Positions 11,950-23,960 of a DNA stretch of 64,000 nt are shown here, piece by piece. Location: contig NC_073745.1 in the NCBI RefSeq assembly GCF_029784135.1, positions 239,168,191 through 239,232,190 of the forward strand, written 5' to 3'. This DNA comes from Toxorhynchites rutilus septentrionalis. Its lineage: Eukaryota > Arthropoda > Insecta > Diptera > Culicidae. Made by a program: the position numbers and the translations under genes. The notes under the pieces were generated by a model that did no database searches, was not told where the DNA came from, and saw nothing but the letters and a program-made list of their open reading frames with translations. Each line of letters begins with the position of its first letter. Position 1 is the stretch's first letter.

Positions 11950-12581
11950 TCCTCAGCAGCCATCTTCCCATCTTCCGATGTATGAACGACTTGTTGGAAA
12001 TTGTAAGGGCTATTCATATATATATTTTTGGGAATTTGAAAAAAAAACCGTTTTTGAGAAAAATGAATTATAATTTTCAAAATATTTTTTTTTGCCAATG
12101 AAGTTTTTTTCCAAAAAATTTTTTAAAATTTTTTAATGAAAACCAAAATAATTTCCTACATTCCATTATTTTACTAAAATTTTGTAGGTCTGATATTTTT
12201 TCTGCAGTTTTTTTTTAATTTTTTCAACTTTTTTTTGGAAAAATCTTAATTTAAAAACTATAACATCTACAAAAAGATGGTCAGAGAATGAAATGTAGAA
12301 AATTACTTAGGTTTTCATTAAAAATTATCAAAGATTTTTTTTGGAAAAAATTTCATTGAAAAAAAAATATTTTGAACATTGAAAATTCATTTTTCTCGAA
12401 AAAATATGCTTCTAAAATTCTGAAAAAAAATAGATATAAATGCCCTTACAATTTCCAACAAGTTTACCATACATCGGGCGATGGGCACAATTACATGGAA
12501 AAAGTTTTTCGAATAATAACTTTTTCATTTTTTTTGAAAAAATAGTATTAATGTTTAATTCGTAACATTTTTATGCATAAA

Positions 12582-14191
12582 CTAGCTGACCCGGCAAACT
12601 TCGTCCCGCCCAAAATTTGTGTTTTGTTATCAATACCTTCAAACATCCACTTTTTCTTACTATGAGCAAGTTCATGGGTCCAATCCCAGAACTGTTCATT
12701 GATTGATCTTCTAATTGACCCCGTTGAATTTACCTTTTACTATAAAATTCCTAGTATTTCTAACAAAACTGTTTCATTTCTATGGCAGACACCCCCCCCG
12801 CCTCTTCAGAAAGGTAGGAGGAGTGTAACACCTTAGAAATGTTTCTTGCTCCCTAAAACCTCTACATGCCAAATGTGGTTTAGTTTGCTTGATTAGTTCT
12901 TGAATTATACAGAATGTATGCTTCATTTGGCAGTAAAATGGTAGTAAAACCCAGCCCTCCCCCCTCCTCTAACCACCATAGAAACATTTATTGCACCCTT
13001 AAACATTTATTGCACCCTTAAACCTTGCCTAATTAAACCAGATGCCTAATTTGGTTTCATTTGCTTGAATAATCCTCGAGTAATGCAGAAATTTGTATTT
13101 CACTTGTATGGCAGCCCCCCTTAGAGAGAGTCTAACCACCATAAAAACATTTATTGCACCCTTAACTCTTTGTGGTCGCTTGTCTGCTCACAGCCACCAT
13201 ACCTTTTTTACCGTTCTGGTCGTTTGTCTGCTCTCAGCCAGAAAGAAACCATGCTAATCTTATATTTTACTCAACCAAGTATCAGCTTATGCTTTTCCTA
13301 AACAAAGTTTGATGTCTAGTGTTGACACAAGACAAGGCACAGTGCGTTGAATACATAGGATTGCGGGACAAACAACGTAACAGCAGAATTTAGTCATTGT
13401 AACACTTTGGTGTGATGGAAAAGATTGTTCATAAGTATCAGAACTACTGTTTGCTTAAATGTGTCATGTTATTTGAGTAATTGCATAAGTGTCTCAAGAG
13501 ACAAAATCTTTTTTATCTGAAGTGAAAAGTTCTGCTCATTTCGAATACGCTGAAATCGTTATTCGAGTATCTACTGGTTTGAATTATGTTGAAATGGCTG
13601 TTTTTAAAGAGCAGAATAATTGTTTGCATAATTGTCCTATGTCATCTGAATAATCTAAGTAAACAAAATCTTTGTTAAAAGTGAAAAGTGCTGATTTTTT
13701 CGGATACACATTCCTAGCATTAATTACACATTTATTGCATCAATGGCAAAAGTGTATCATATTCATGGAATAATAAAAATAATATGATTATACTTTTGGA
13801 GTATATAGTTAAAAAAATGAAAAATTTTTATTTTTTATAATCTTGCATGTATCCCTGCTTTTTCAAGGAAAAATAATTCCGACCAGTACGGCACCCATGT
13901 CCAAATTTAGTACGACCGCAAAGGGTTAAATTTGGTTTCATTCACCTTCAGATGCCTAATTTGGTTTCATTTGCTTGAATAATTCTCGAGTAATGCAGAA
14001 ATTTGTGTTTCATTTGTATGGCAGCCCCCCCCCCCTTAGAGAAGCGGGGGTGAGGGGTCTCAAACTATCACGAAAACCTTCCCCGGCCCCAAAAACCCCT
14101 ATATACCAATTTTCATGTTGATCGGTTCAGTAGTTTCCGAGTCCATAAGAATCAGACAAACAGACAGACAGAAATCCATTTTTATATATAT
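12582..14191 (+). repeat. mini-me-like repeat, copy D, with MITE insertion
   Basis: Starts 'ctagctgacccggcaaactt' at 12582, has C-rich tandem units, and ends with GACA repeats and 'ccatttttatatatata' near 14190. The segment 13166-13925 is a later TTAA-flanked insertion. Removing it rejoins 'ttattgcaccc' to 'ttaaatttggtttc', matching the normal unit. Confidence 0.7.
13166..13925. mobile_element. piggyBac-type MITE with TTAA target duplication
   Basis: TTAA flanks it at 13162-13165 and 13926-13929. Ends are 'ctctttgtggtcg' and the inverse of 'ccctttgcggtcg' (13-bp TIR, two mismatches). TTAA targeting with a TIR starting CCCTTTG-like is typical of piggyBac-derived MITEs. 760 bp, no transposase frame. 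Confidence 0.8.
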
Positions 14192-15114
14192 AAACTATCG
14201 CAATTTACATGCTCTGCTCACTTTTCTCTATTTGGAAACATGTCAAGAACATGTGAAACGTGAGAACACACAAAAATGTTACGAGAAAAACTTTTTTTTT
14301 TCAGGAGTCTTCATACGAAAATGACTTATATTCCAAAAACTATAACAGATAGAAAGTTGACGTCCTAGATAAAAGTTCACATTTTAATAAGATCTAATAC
14401 TTTGTCGACTACACTCTATCGCTATCTTGACTTTAAAAAAAATTAGGATTAGTTGTATTTTTTTCAAAGAAAATATAAAAAAGTTGTTGTTAGAAAAACT
14501 TTTTTCCTGTAAAAGTGCCCATCTTCCGATGTATGGACAATTTGTTGAAATATGTAAGAGCTTTTCATACATATGTATATATTTTTGGGAATTTTAAAAA
14601 AATACGAAAAATGAATTTTAATTTTTAAAATAACTTGTTTTTCAGCGAAATTTTTTTCCAAAAAATGTTTGGTATTTTTTCGTAAAAAAATTATACAATT
14701 TCCTACATTTCATTCTTTGACATGAATTTCGTAAGTCTCATAGTTTTTAAGTTATAAATTTTTGTAAAAATTAAAAAAAACAAATTTGGCTTTTTCCAAA
14801 AAGAGGCTAATTGTTTTTCGAATATTTCAAGTATGCAAAGTTGCTTAAATGACCCATGCCTTTACACCCACAACGTTTCACTACTATCTGGAATGGTGCT
14901 GCCAACGGCCAGTCGAGTTGGCATGAAATTCGTCTACAGCAGTAGTGCAGTGAATTTCAACCCGGATGTGGAATTTCCCAGGGGTACTATCCTTCGATGG
15001 AAAACTAAAGGTGAAAATTTGTTGTACTAATGAATTAATTAGGTTCTATAATGTTTGTTCTTTCCGGCAAATAAATTTTTAGACCCACGTTGCAAAATTT
15101 GTTCGTCTTTGGCC

Positions 15115-15212
15115 ATAAAATAAGGCTTCCATAGATTAATCGATGGAAGATCCTGAGTTTGAACTCACGATCGTTCGCTTAGTAAGTGGACGCGCATTTG
15201 GCTACGTAGGCC
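15115..15212 (-). mobile_element. tRNA-derived SINE head (fragment)
   Basis: On the minus strand 'acgtagccaaatgcgcgtcc' gives an A-box-like element and 'tgagttcaaactca' a B-box-like element, spaced as in a tRNA. It closely resembles the head of the SINE at 40461-40936 ('cttactaagcgaacgatcg' versus 'cttagtaagcgatcgatcg'). The LINE-like tail is absent, so it is a 3'-truncated or different short SINE. It cannot fold as a functional tRNA acceptor stem. Confidence 0.65.
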
Positions 15213-15215
15213 CCT

Positions 15216-17990
15216 CACTTGAAGATGAAGACTTCTAGCATGAATAAAAGTGCAGTTTTGGTGAAGAAAGTATCACTGTCTGTTTGCTAGTATCTGGAGC
15301 TCAAAATAGATGATTTCACAGTTTTTGAGGCAAAAAATGATTAAGATAAAAATGCTGCAGACCAAAATGGATGAGGATTAGACAAATCGAATTGCCAACC
15401 TAATTCCAACGAAATAACATATCTTCGTTATCTGGTTAGTAATTTATTACTTCGTGACCATGTTTCCATGTAATTACATAAAATAGAACACATTTGCGGG
15501 TGGAATTTGCGGGTGAATTTGCGAGCTCCGTTAAGTTGCAATCTTGATTAACATGTCCCATGGTCAGTCGATCTAGTTTTATAAACAATAATTGTCACCC
15601 GTACTCATTAGGCACGACTGTCGGACCAATATAACTGTCTTTTTCGTAAACTGACTGACTGTATCAAGAAAAAAGAACTCGACACTGAGGAAAAAAAACT
15701 TTCGCATTCAGCTGGTCACCATCGAACGATGAGTCACATGACTTATTGCCATCCAGAGAGCTAGAGGCTCGAGGGATTCATTTATCGACCCGTTAACCCC
15801 GTGACTGACAGACGTGGAAAATCCGCTCATGTGATTTAAACCATTCCCGGCCGCGGCTGTGGGCGCGAAGGCGGGGTGCGATCCGCCGAAGAATGCGGTC
15901 ATGAGCACTTTTTTTTGCATGATGAACGCGAATGCTCAGTGCAAGTATTATCGACAAGCGTGAATCTTCAGCCGGCGCCACCCAACCACTCCCTCACCTG
16001 TGAAGCCTTGAAGCCTTTGAAGACACATCGCAACGCAACGCAACCCGGATTAAGTGCCGTTCGTGACCAAATCGTTTCACGCGTAATTGGATTGGCGCTT
16101 CGGGTGGGAACCGGAGCCTCAGTCTTTCAGTATGTCAATTGTCCAAAATATCAACAAAAAGAGACGAGCGAATAAGAACATAATCATATTTACAGTTCAT
16201 GGGCAGCACACTTTCCGGCAGTCACTGGGTCACTACCCACCGTCCGTTATGGTGTGGTGGGGGTCTGTGAATGAACTGCTGCACCATCTCTGAATGAATG
16301 AGACGGTGGATCGCATAATGTATACAACTTGAGCACCATCACCGGTCGAGACGCAGTCAAAAAAAATTCCAGGAACAAGCGTGAGCGCATGATCGTGGGT
16401 GGTGGTGACGATGAGAAAGGGAAAAGGGGGCAGACGCGCTTGGTTGGATTTTTTTTATCTAGACACACTAAACGAATACGACCATCCGATTCAAATATGA
16501 GTCGGAAGAGCGCAGACAGCCGCAAGAAACGACGGAATGAAAGACAAGGTGTAAAAGATGATAATAATAAATGTGACGTGTCTACTAAATTAAATATCAA
16601 TAAAAGCGAAAACATGGCTCTTCTCCGCCGTTTTGGTGCGTTTAGTGCTGAATGTGTGATATATTTTTTCACTGGTGGGAAAGGAAAGGCACAGGCGTGT
16701 GATTATTTAGAAGGCTAATAGCTATCTTTGACATTCTTTCATGTAAACAGATTTATTGGACGTTTATGCAAAAACTGTCGGACATGCGATGAATTTTACT
16801 TACTTTTGCAATATATACGCTTCAGTGCCCTAATTTACACCGAATTCATCGGTGTTACTCGTTCACAAAAAAAAATTGGTTGGCAGTGGCCGTTCCGAGT
16901 CGTCTTGCATAGATAAGGATGGTTGTGAATCGTACGTTGGTCATCGCCACCCACGAGAGGCGCTGCAACTTTTTGAGCCGGCTTGCCTTCTTGTGGGTCC
17001 CATGGTTTTGTATACAAAACAGTGGATCAAGTGGTTTCACTATTTCCAAAAAAAAAATCCGTTGCAGACAGAACTATAAGTGGGTCAGACCTAAAACATG
17101 TCCATTCATCGACAGATGAAAACAAATGACTATTTACAACTCTCCAATCTGTCACTACCACTTAGAGTGCAACATTTGCTTACCAACAAACAGCGGGATC
17201 TTGATTTATGGTTTTAAACTTTTACGCCTGCCTCTCTTGCCTCCTTCGGAGCAGAGCCACCAAGACAAGTGGTGATGTCGATCGGGCATCCGAAGATCCG
17301 TCTTGTGCAATGCGCCCGTTTGTGTACGAGCAGTCTGCCATTTATTAAAATAAATGAACTTCCGTTTGCGGTTGATCGTTGCTTTCCCATTTTTTTCCCT
17401 CTCGTCCACTGAATAATTGCTACGAATTAAAATCGTTGGCTGTTGAATGTTGTTGACGAGTTGCAGAAACTTTCCTCTCGAACATTATCGCGTTACATAT
17501 TTTTCCAACGAGGTGTCAAAAAAAAACGACAAGTCAAACGTAGACACGGAAACACAGTGATGCGCCCAACCGTGCGAATCACACCCAATCATTCGATCCA
17601 ATTTAGTTCGTTCCTGTTTTTTGTGGTCGCCATAAATTATATGAAAATACATTCGTCGTGCGTTCGTCCCACCAACAATAAATAGCCAGCGGAATCGAAT
17701 CCCGAAATCGTGCGATCGTGCGCCATCTAAAAACATACAGCCCACGAGCCAAAAATCCTTATGGAGTTTACTTTTTTTTCATTCTCTCTGGCTCCCTTTT
17801 TTATTGCACTTCGAGATTCAGCGGTGCCAGATCCATGAAAATCGTGGCAGATCAACTGACTTGTTTGTTTTCATTTTACGTAAATAAAGATCCGTAAGTA
17901 AAATGTACGTCTTTTAGAACAATCTATACGGATTAATAGGGATTTTTATTTTAATTGTAAAAGCGGTGGAGAACAAAACAAGGAGTAGAA
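15216..17990. other. Mostly non-repetitive region; possible upstream part of the RhoGEF gene
   Basis: From about 15700 to 17760 the sequence is GC-richer and without copies elsewhere in the window. Many short ORFs overlap on both strands (for example 16329-16718 + and 16247-16672 -), none with a recognisable domain. Arthropod initiator-like TCAGT occurs at 15936-15940. The position, 10-12 kb upstream of the first coding exon seen, would suit a promoter or first exon, but I cannot show a donor site that fits the phase. Confidence 0.35.
16193..16292 (+). pseudogene. Tc1/mariner transposase fragment
   Basis: A short frame reads 'HTFRQSLGHYPPSVMVWWGS', where 'SVMVWWG' is the conserved strand preceding the mid-domain of Tc1/mariner transposases. 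No TIRs or further domains are seen around it. It is short, so a chance match is possible. Confidence 0.4.
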
Positions 17991-17991
17991 T

Positions 17992-18840
17992 AGTGTGGGG
18001 CAAAGGTGCGCACCAAACTGATGTCGTCCAATAACTCTTGAAATAAAAGCAAACAAAATTCAATTTGCTTACCAAATTGTAACTATATATACTAACTTCG
18101 AAACGTAGTACAAGAATTTCTCGAGTTTTGTTTGTAGTTAGACAAAAACATATTTTAGTACAAAATGGCAAATGCGTACTTTTACCTCATAGTGGGGGCA
18201 AAGGTACGAACCATACGGGGCAAAAGTGCGCACTTATTGAATTGTACTTCTGAGGTAACTTGTAACAAAAATAAATGCTTTATCATTACTAGCGGGAGAA
18301 GCATCATTACCAGAGTGTGTAGGCACCAGGGTGAGGTGGGGTGGAGGGGGGTGTTTTGTGATGTTTTATAGGTGGAGATGGGTGGGTGTTATGGTCGAAC
18401 ATACCACGTGGAATTTTTTGGAAGAGAGGAGACTGACAATATAAGATATCTGAAAATGTCCAAAATTTGAAACAGAATTTTTTTTATATTAACAAATACG
18501 CTGACCCGGCGAACTTCATCACTCCCACAATTGATATATTGATATAAATAATTTCGAACACTGAAGTACCCACAGAAATCATTGTTGAAAAAACAATATT
18601 TACTTGAAGTTCATTGTGAAAACATAAACATAAACGAAACATAACCATTATGCAATTAACCGCATGGTGAAAATAAAAACATGTTTCATTTGAAATTCAT
18701 AGAATTATTTTTAGGCAATTGTTTATTTTTCTTCCTCATCTTGGATTCGGTTCTGAGGATTCCGACGCTTTGCCTTGAGACAGACAGAAGAGACAGACGG
18801 TGGTTCCTCACTTTTGCCCCGTGCGTACCTTTGCCCCTTT
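17992..18840. mobile_element. Repeat element with GGGGCAAA(A/G)GTGCGCAC ends
   Basis: The motif 'ggggcaaaggtgcgcac' occurs near the left end (17997-18013) and variants at 18195 and 18217-18233. Its inverse 'cttttgccccgtgcgtacct' with 'ttgcccc' closes the right end (18811-18837). Such terminal and subterminal inverted motifs suggest a non-autonomous DNA element. A degenerate mini-me-like piece (18501 'ctgacccggcgaacttc' to the GACA repeats at 18778-18799) lies inside. No ORF. Confidence 0.55.
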
Positions 18841-19439
18841 GGAATCTCTAACGAGCTAAAAATTTGTTAATTTAAACTGTAAACTACGTTTATCTGAGTT
18901 CCCTATTCCTCATATGATTGTACATAAACCTGAAAAAGTGATAATCTTTTGGGCTAAAGATGAGCGAGTACGGAGGATGCACACCTGAACACTTAGTTCC
19001 TGAATATTCGTTACTGTTTCTCGCGCTTTTTGAGAGAGATGTTAGTTTCGTAACAACTGATATTTATGTTTGTACTATGTACTACCTTACTTCTTGGTCA
19101 CTATGCTTAGTTGGTGCTGATACCGTTGGTGATCGACTGTCTCGCCTGTACCGAATAATTACCAATGGATCATGTCCCGACGGTTCCAAAACATGCACAG
19201 AATGAAGGATTGGTAATTGGAAGTGAAGCCCATTGTATGAGACATAGGTTGAGATTTTCGATTGATCACTAGATTGATCACTCGGAACCTAGAACACCAT
19301 TTTTACGACTCGAATTTGTGTTATATCGAATAACTATCCTTCATTAATTCCTAGTCGAACTTGCCCGCAGATCTGTGTTCGACTGTTCAATCTGGGCTTG
19401 CGGTTCAAAAAGCTTCCTTTCCAGTCGTTCTAATGCCAC
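18841..19439. other. No gene seen
   Basis: Short ORFs only; no recognised repeat end, RNA gene or splice-bounded exon. Confidence 0.5.
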
Positions 19440-21645
19440 ACGAGCTGCTGGCCAAGCAAAGAAATTTAATCCCCTTCCTGTTAACCGATTTATCTGAAAT
19501 TTGGAACACATCTTTATCTCTGGTGCCATTATAAAACTACGTATTCCATGGTCTTGAAAATCCAAGATGGCGGCCGCTACAAAATGGCGGATAACATATG
19601 TTTTCAAAACCCTATTAATATGGGTTTTCCCTAAACCCCATCAATTTGGGTATCGAATGAAAGGGGTTGACTAGTAGAACACAGTTATTTGTGAAAAATG
19701 TAAATCCAAGATGGCGGCCCCTACAAAATGGCGGATTACACATTTTCTCAGAACCCCATCAATATGTATATCAAATGAAAGGGATTGACTAGTAGAATAC
19801 ATTAATTTATGAAAAATTCAAATCCAAAATGGCCACCACCACAAAATGGCGCCATATATTTTTTTTCAAAACCTCTTCAATATGGGTATCAAAAGGAAGT
19901 TCTCGACTACTAGAAAATAGCAGATTGAAAAATCCAATTCCAAGATGGCCACAGTCCCCAAATAACTAATTACTTTCTAAAAAGTTTCATTCAGCTTGAC
20001 CTGTTTTTATGTATGTTTGAATGTTTGTAGAGTTGTCCCACATTAAAAGAAAATTGAACCCCGTTCCTGTTGACTGATTGATCTGAAATTTGGAAGACAC
20101 CTTTAATTCTACTGTCATTATCAAACTACGTATTCCATGATCTTGAAAAAATCAATTTTGCCATCGCTAAAAAATGGCAGAATGACTTGACACAGAGAAC
20201 GCGAAACATTATATACAACATAAATTCAAAAAGGTCGCCGCAACTAAATGGTCGACTATGTATTTTTTGCAATTCCCTCAATATCGGTATCAAATTAAAT
20301 GATTTGACTAAAAGAATACAGTTCATCATGAAAATATTCCGCAGAAAATTAGGTAAGAAATAAACATAGGATTTCCATTATCCACAGTTAGTTGTTTCAT
20401 CATATACCCCACGCCTTTATTTTAGTCTCATCATTGCCCTAGATCAATGTAGGAACGGATGTGATAACTGCTACTTGCCAAATTATTTTCTAGCTCTTAG
20501 TACATTAAACCGTTTACCTTAAAAAGTTTTTTTTTACTTATTTTATTTTCTAGTTTTTCAGTAAATTATCTGTATCATTACTATACTTCTCTACATTAAA
20601 ACCATTCAAAAAATGTATGTTTTTATAATTTTTGTTTCTTACGTAAACTTTCTTCGGAGTATATCGATGATGTACTGTATTCTATTAATCAAATCATTTC
20701 ATTTGATACCAATATCGAGAGTTTTCGAATTTATGTTGTTCATAGTGTAGTGTATTCTCCAAGTCAAGCCATTCAGCCATTTTTTAGAGGCGGCCAAATT
20801 GAATTTTTCAAGAATATGGAATACGTAGTTTTACAATGACAGTAGAATTGAAAGTATGCTCCAAACTTCAGATCAATCAGTCAACAGGAACGGGGTCAAT
20901 TTTCTATGAATGTGGGACAACCCTACAAACACCCAAACATACATACAAACAGGACAAGCTGAATGGAACCTTGAAAATGTAATTGTTTATTTGGGAACTG
21001 CGGTCATCTTGGATTTGGATTTTTCGTGAGCTACTGTGTTCTACCAGTCGAGCACCAGTCGATTTGATTTGATGCCCATATTGATGGGCTTTGAAATAAA
21101 ATATGACGCCATTTTATGATGGCGCCCATTTTGGATTATAATTTTTCATAAATTACTGAAAAAATGTAATCCGCCATTTTGTAGTGGCCGCCATCTTAGA
21201 TTCTCATAAATAACTGTAGTCAAGCCATTTCATTTGATACCAATATTGATGGGGTTGTGAAAAAAATATATATGGCACCATCTTGTAGTGGCCGCCATCT
21301 TGTAGTGGGCGTCATCTTGTAGTGGCCGCCATCTTTGATCTGCATTTTTCATGAATAATTGTATTCTACTAGTCAAGCCCTTTCATTTGATACCCATATT
21401 GATGGAGTTCTGAGAATATGTGAAATCCGCCATTTTGTAGTGGTCGCCATCTTGGATTTGCATTTTTCATAAATAACTGTATTCTACAAGTCAAGCCCTT
21501 TCATTTGATACCCATATTGATGGGGTTCTGAGAAAATATGAAATCCGCCATTTTGTAGTGGCCGCCATTTTGGCTTTGCATTTTTCATAATTAACTGCAT
21601 TCTACTAGTCAAGTCCTTCCATTTGATACCCATATCAGCTATTCA
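19440..21645. mobile_element. Foldback-type element of tandem ~120-bp units
   Basis: The left arm 19440-20340 and right arm 20645-21645 are inverted copies around a centre near 20490. The block 19980-20150 pairs with 20820-20990 with few differences. Each arm contains tandem units of about 120-145 bp with 'atttgatacccatattgatg' and a 'gatggcggcc...aaaatggcgg' phrase. The 11-mer AAGATGGCGGC occurs intact at 19564 and 19708 and, inverted, at 21187, 21291 and 21325. Tandemly repeated inverted arms are typical of foldback elements. No transposase frame. Confidence 0.7.
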
Positions 21646-21780
21646 ATATGGATTTATTATACAAATTATTCAGAATTTCCGAAAATCAAAAATAAAATAC
21701 TCCGGATAATCGAATCCCGGGTAATCGAGTCCGACCTGTATCGGGATGCTGAACACGAATATGGCATCCATTTTTTATTT

Positions 21781-23028
21781 GGGGCCATCCATAAAGCACG
21801 TGAGTTTTTGGGATTTTGTGGCATCCTCTCCCCGTAGTATTTTTACATACGTTTCTATATAATTTTGTGATATTTGATCACAAGCAAGCGTCCTCCCTAT
21901 TGAAAAAACAGGAAGTGGGTTATATCTATGGTATAACCGCAAGGGTGACGTAAGACTATCGTTGATTTAGAGATCATTTGTTTGAAGTTGAATCTGAATT
22001 CATTCTGAATGAATGAATATTTGGAGAACTTCAATAACGAGAGCGTTACGTTGGAGGCACAAGGTTTTATGCATCCAATATTGGATACGGAAATATCCTA
22101 CTGATGGGGAAGAATAATCTTCAGAAGCTATCCTGTTAATTGCGATTGATTGAAAAATCACAAAACCAAATGTATTTGGTCACAGTGTTACATGGATAGA
22201 AAACATTAAAATAAACTCTTTCACATGAATGTAATTTTAAATTCCCGGAGGAACTGGCAGATTATTTTCAGTAACGATTAGATATTTCCACATTTTCCTC
22301 AATACTGGAAGCCCACCAGTGGTTAATGCTAACTCGATAACCATCTGTTAATAGCACTTGATTGAAACATATTTGGTCACAGTGTTACATGGATAGAAAA
22401 CATTCAAATAAACTCTTTCACATGAATGTATTTTTAAATTCCCAGAGGAACTGGCAGATTATTTTCCGGATCTTTCTCGATGCTGAATGGCATCCAACCG
22501 GAAAGAATTCCGCGCGTGTATGTGTGTGTGTAGCGGCTGCTTCGAGATCTTCCCGGGGAACCGTTTGTGGCATCACTCTCCTCCTGATGGATTCCCTTCT
22601 GGCCTAAGGTGCACAAACAGGCTCTTGGTGACACCGTTCATCCGCGCTTTCATGATAAATGAAGAGCTTCACCACAACAGCGACAACATGCTCCAATCGC
22701 TGTTCAATTAGAACTGAGTGGATTTCTGAGCGGCGCTCGCTTATATACCGATTGGTGATTTCAATAGCCTGTTTTGAAAGCAAATTTAAGACTATTGAAA
22801 CAAGTTTTTGGATCCGAAAGTAACAAGTATAGAACGCGTAGACATTTTATCTTTCGAATGAAGTGTTTATCATACCATTTCGTTCAGTTGTTTAGGAGCT
22901 ATTAACACTCAAAATCTCGGTCTCCGGCGTAACGCTTTCGTTTTCGAAACTTTGATTTTACACCCCGGTATAGAAATGAAAGACGTAGTCCTACGTCAAA
23001 ATGATTACGTAGTTTATGGACGACTCCT
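21781..23028. mobile_element. Probable TIR element with 210-bp tandem repeat and a promoter
   Basis: The left end 'ggggccatccataaagcacg' and the inverse of the right end ('gagtcgtccataaactacg') look like degenerate terminal inverted repeats. Inside, two tandem units of about 210 bp start near 22134 and 22344 (both with 'ggtcacagtgttacatggat'). Then comes a GC-richer part 22480-22750 with a good minus-strand core promoter. Near the right end lies the palindrome 'gacgtagtcctacgtc' (22982-22997). Relatives of this palindrome occur at 54882-54897 and 55851-55866. Confidence 0.5.
22713..22755 (-). promoter_or_regulatory. TATA + initiator core promoter inside a repeat
   Basis: On the minus strand: CCAAT at 22755-22751, TATATAA at 22747-22741, and TCAGT initiator at 22717-22713 with the +1 A at 22715, so TATA starts 32 bp upstream. 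The spacing is canonical for an insect pol II promoter. Transcription would run leftwards across a 67-codon frame of no known function (22634-22434). Confidence 0.5.
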
Positions 23029-23139
23029 CAAAATAAACAAATCATGCTATGAAATATAAAAAATTTTCTTTAGATTACAAATTAAAACAACCATCACCGT
23101 CATCATCAACCTCATCATCTTCTTCATAACTGTTATCAG

Positions 23140-23960
23140 GTTCATCGTCATCGTTTCCTCATCCAACAATTGTTTTCTCCAATAGAAACATTACCTCATC
23201 TGAAAGTTTGAGGAGCTTAGAATGCAAGGGGTGTAAGTGATTTGATCGATTTCTCTTCATCAACTTTTCTTTAGTTAATAACTCAACTGCAAAAACGTTC
23301 CAATCTAAGTTTTCTATAGAATCCGATAGATGAGGTCCTGACCTATCTTCCACATTGTCAAATACAGCTAGGAAAGTATTTGCAGCTAAGTCATGACCAA
23401 AATAGAGAGTCTTACACCCCTTTCATTCTAAGACCCTCAATTACTTTTCTCTTTTTCAAAAAAGTGTTTGATATTGAATGTGTGGATATGAGAAGATAAT
23501 TGACTATATTATGATTAGTATTTTCTCGACTATTTTTACGAGTGAAATGTTCTTGGGCATACCTAATTATTTTATTGCTGTTCTCTTGAGTCTCTTCGGT
23601 CTTTCTTTCTATAGGTAATATTGCGGTTTGAACAATTCTATCGCCTTGAAGTAAAATTTTTTCAATAGCAGTAGTCATATAGTATCAAGAGTACAGATCA
23701 ATGTAACGTTCGTTTTGCTGTGGATCTATCTGCTCGGAGCATGAAATTTCTATAAGAATATTTCGAAGTTTAATTAATTCTAAATCTACGCCAGTTATTT
23801 CGGAACTTGTTTCGGAAATCGTTGTCCGAATTTCCGAGTATTGGTTTGCCAACGATGAGACCCGTTCTAGTTTCAAAGCTTTCCTAAATTTGGAAGTTCC
23901 ATTGATTGTTATTGCTGGGATGAAATACTGATTTGATCTCACCTGATTTTTTTGTGGCAT
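23140..23960 (-). pseudogene. Decayed ORF of unknown family
   Basis: Three minus-strand open segments follow each other: 23960-23685, 23678-23412 (same frame, one stop between) and 23353-23159 (shifted frame; coding-like sequence continues upstream of its Met to about 23400). The predicted chain is hydrophilic and ends in an acidic Asp/Glu-rich run encoded by 23100-23160. Together they suggest one former protein of about 270 residues. I do not recognise a domain. It lies just right of the TIR element and may be from a mobile element. Confidence 0.45.

Larger units (their letters stand above)
11950..14945. repeat. AT-rich repeat family, copy 1, split by mini-me-like copy D
   Basis: Parts 11950-12581 and 14192-14945 together match 25070-26040. 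Shared landmarks are 'cccatcttccgatgtatg', 'tggtcagagaatgaaatgta', 'ttaattcgtaacattttta' and an end block with 'tttacacccacaacgttt' and 'gagttggcatgaaatt' (14860-14945). Segment 11960-12510 folds back on itself around 12230. The interruption 12582-14191 is a mini-me-like element. No coding frame is seen. Confidence 0.65.

Noticed and set aside
11754..12098. 114-codon minus ORF
   Set aside because: Covers AT-rich repeat sequence; low complexity and no domain.
16329..16718. 129-codon + ORF rich in Lys/Arg
   Set aside because: It overlaps a longer minus-strand ORF, has no domain, and composition reflects A/G-rich runs.
23140..23960. Endogenous virus-derived gene
   Set aside because: No residue pattern of a viral family is recognisable to me; left as unknown decayed ORF.
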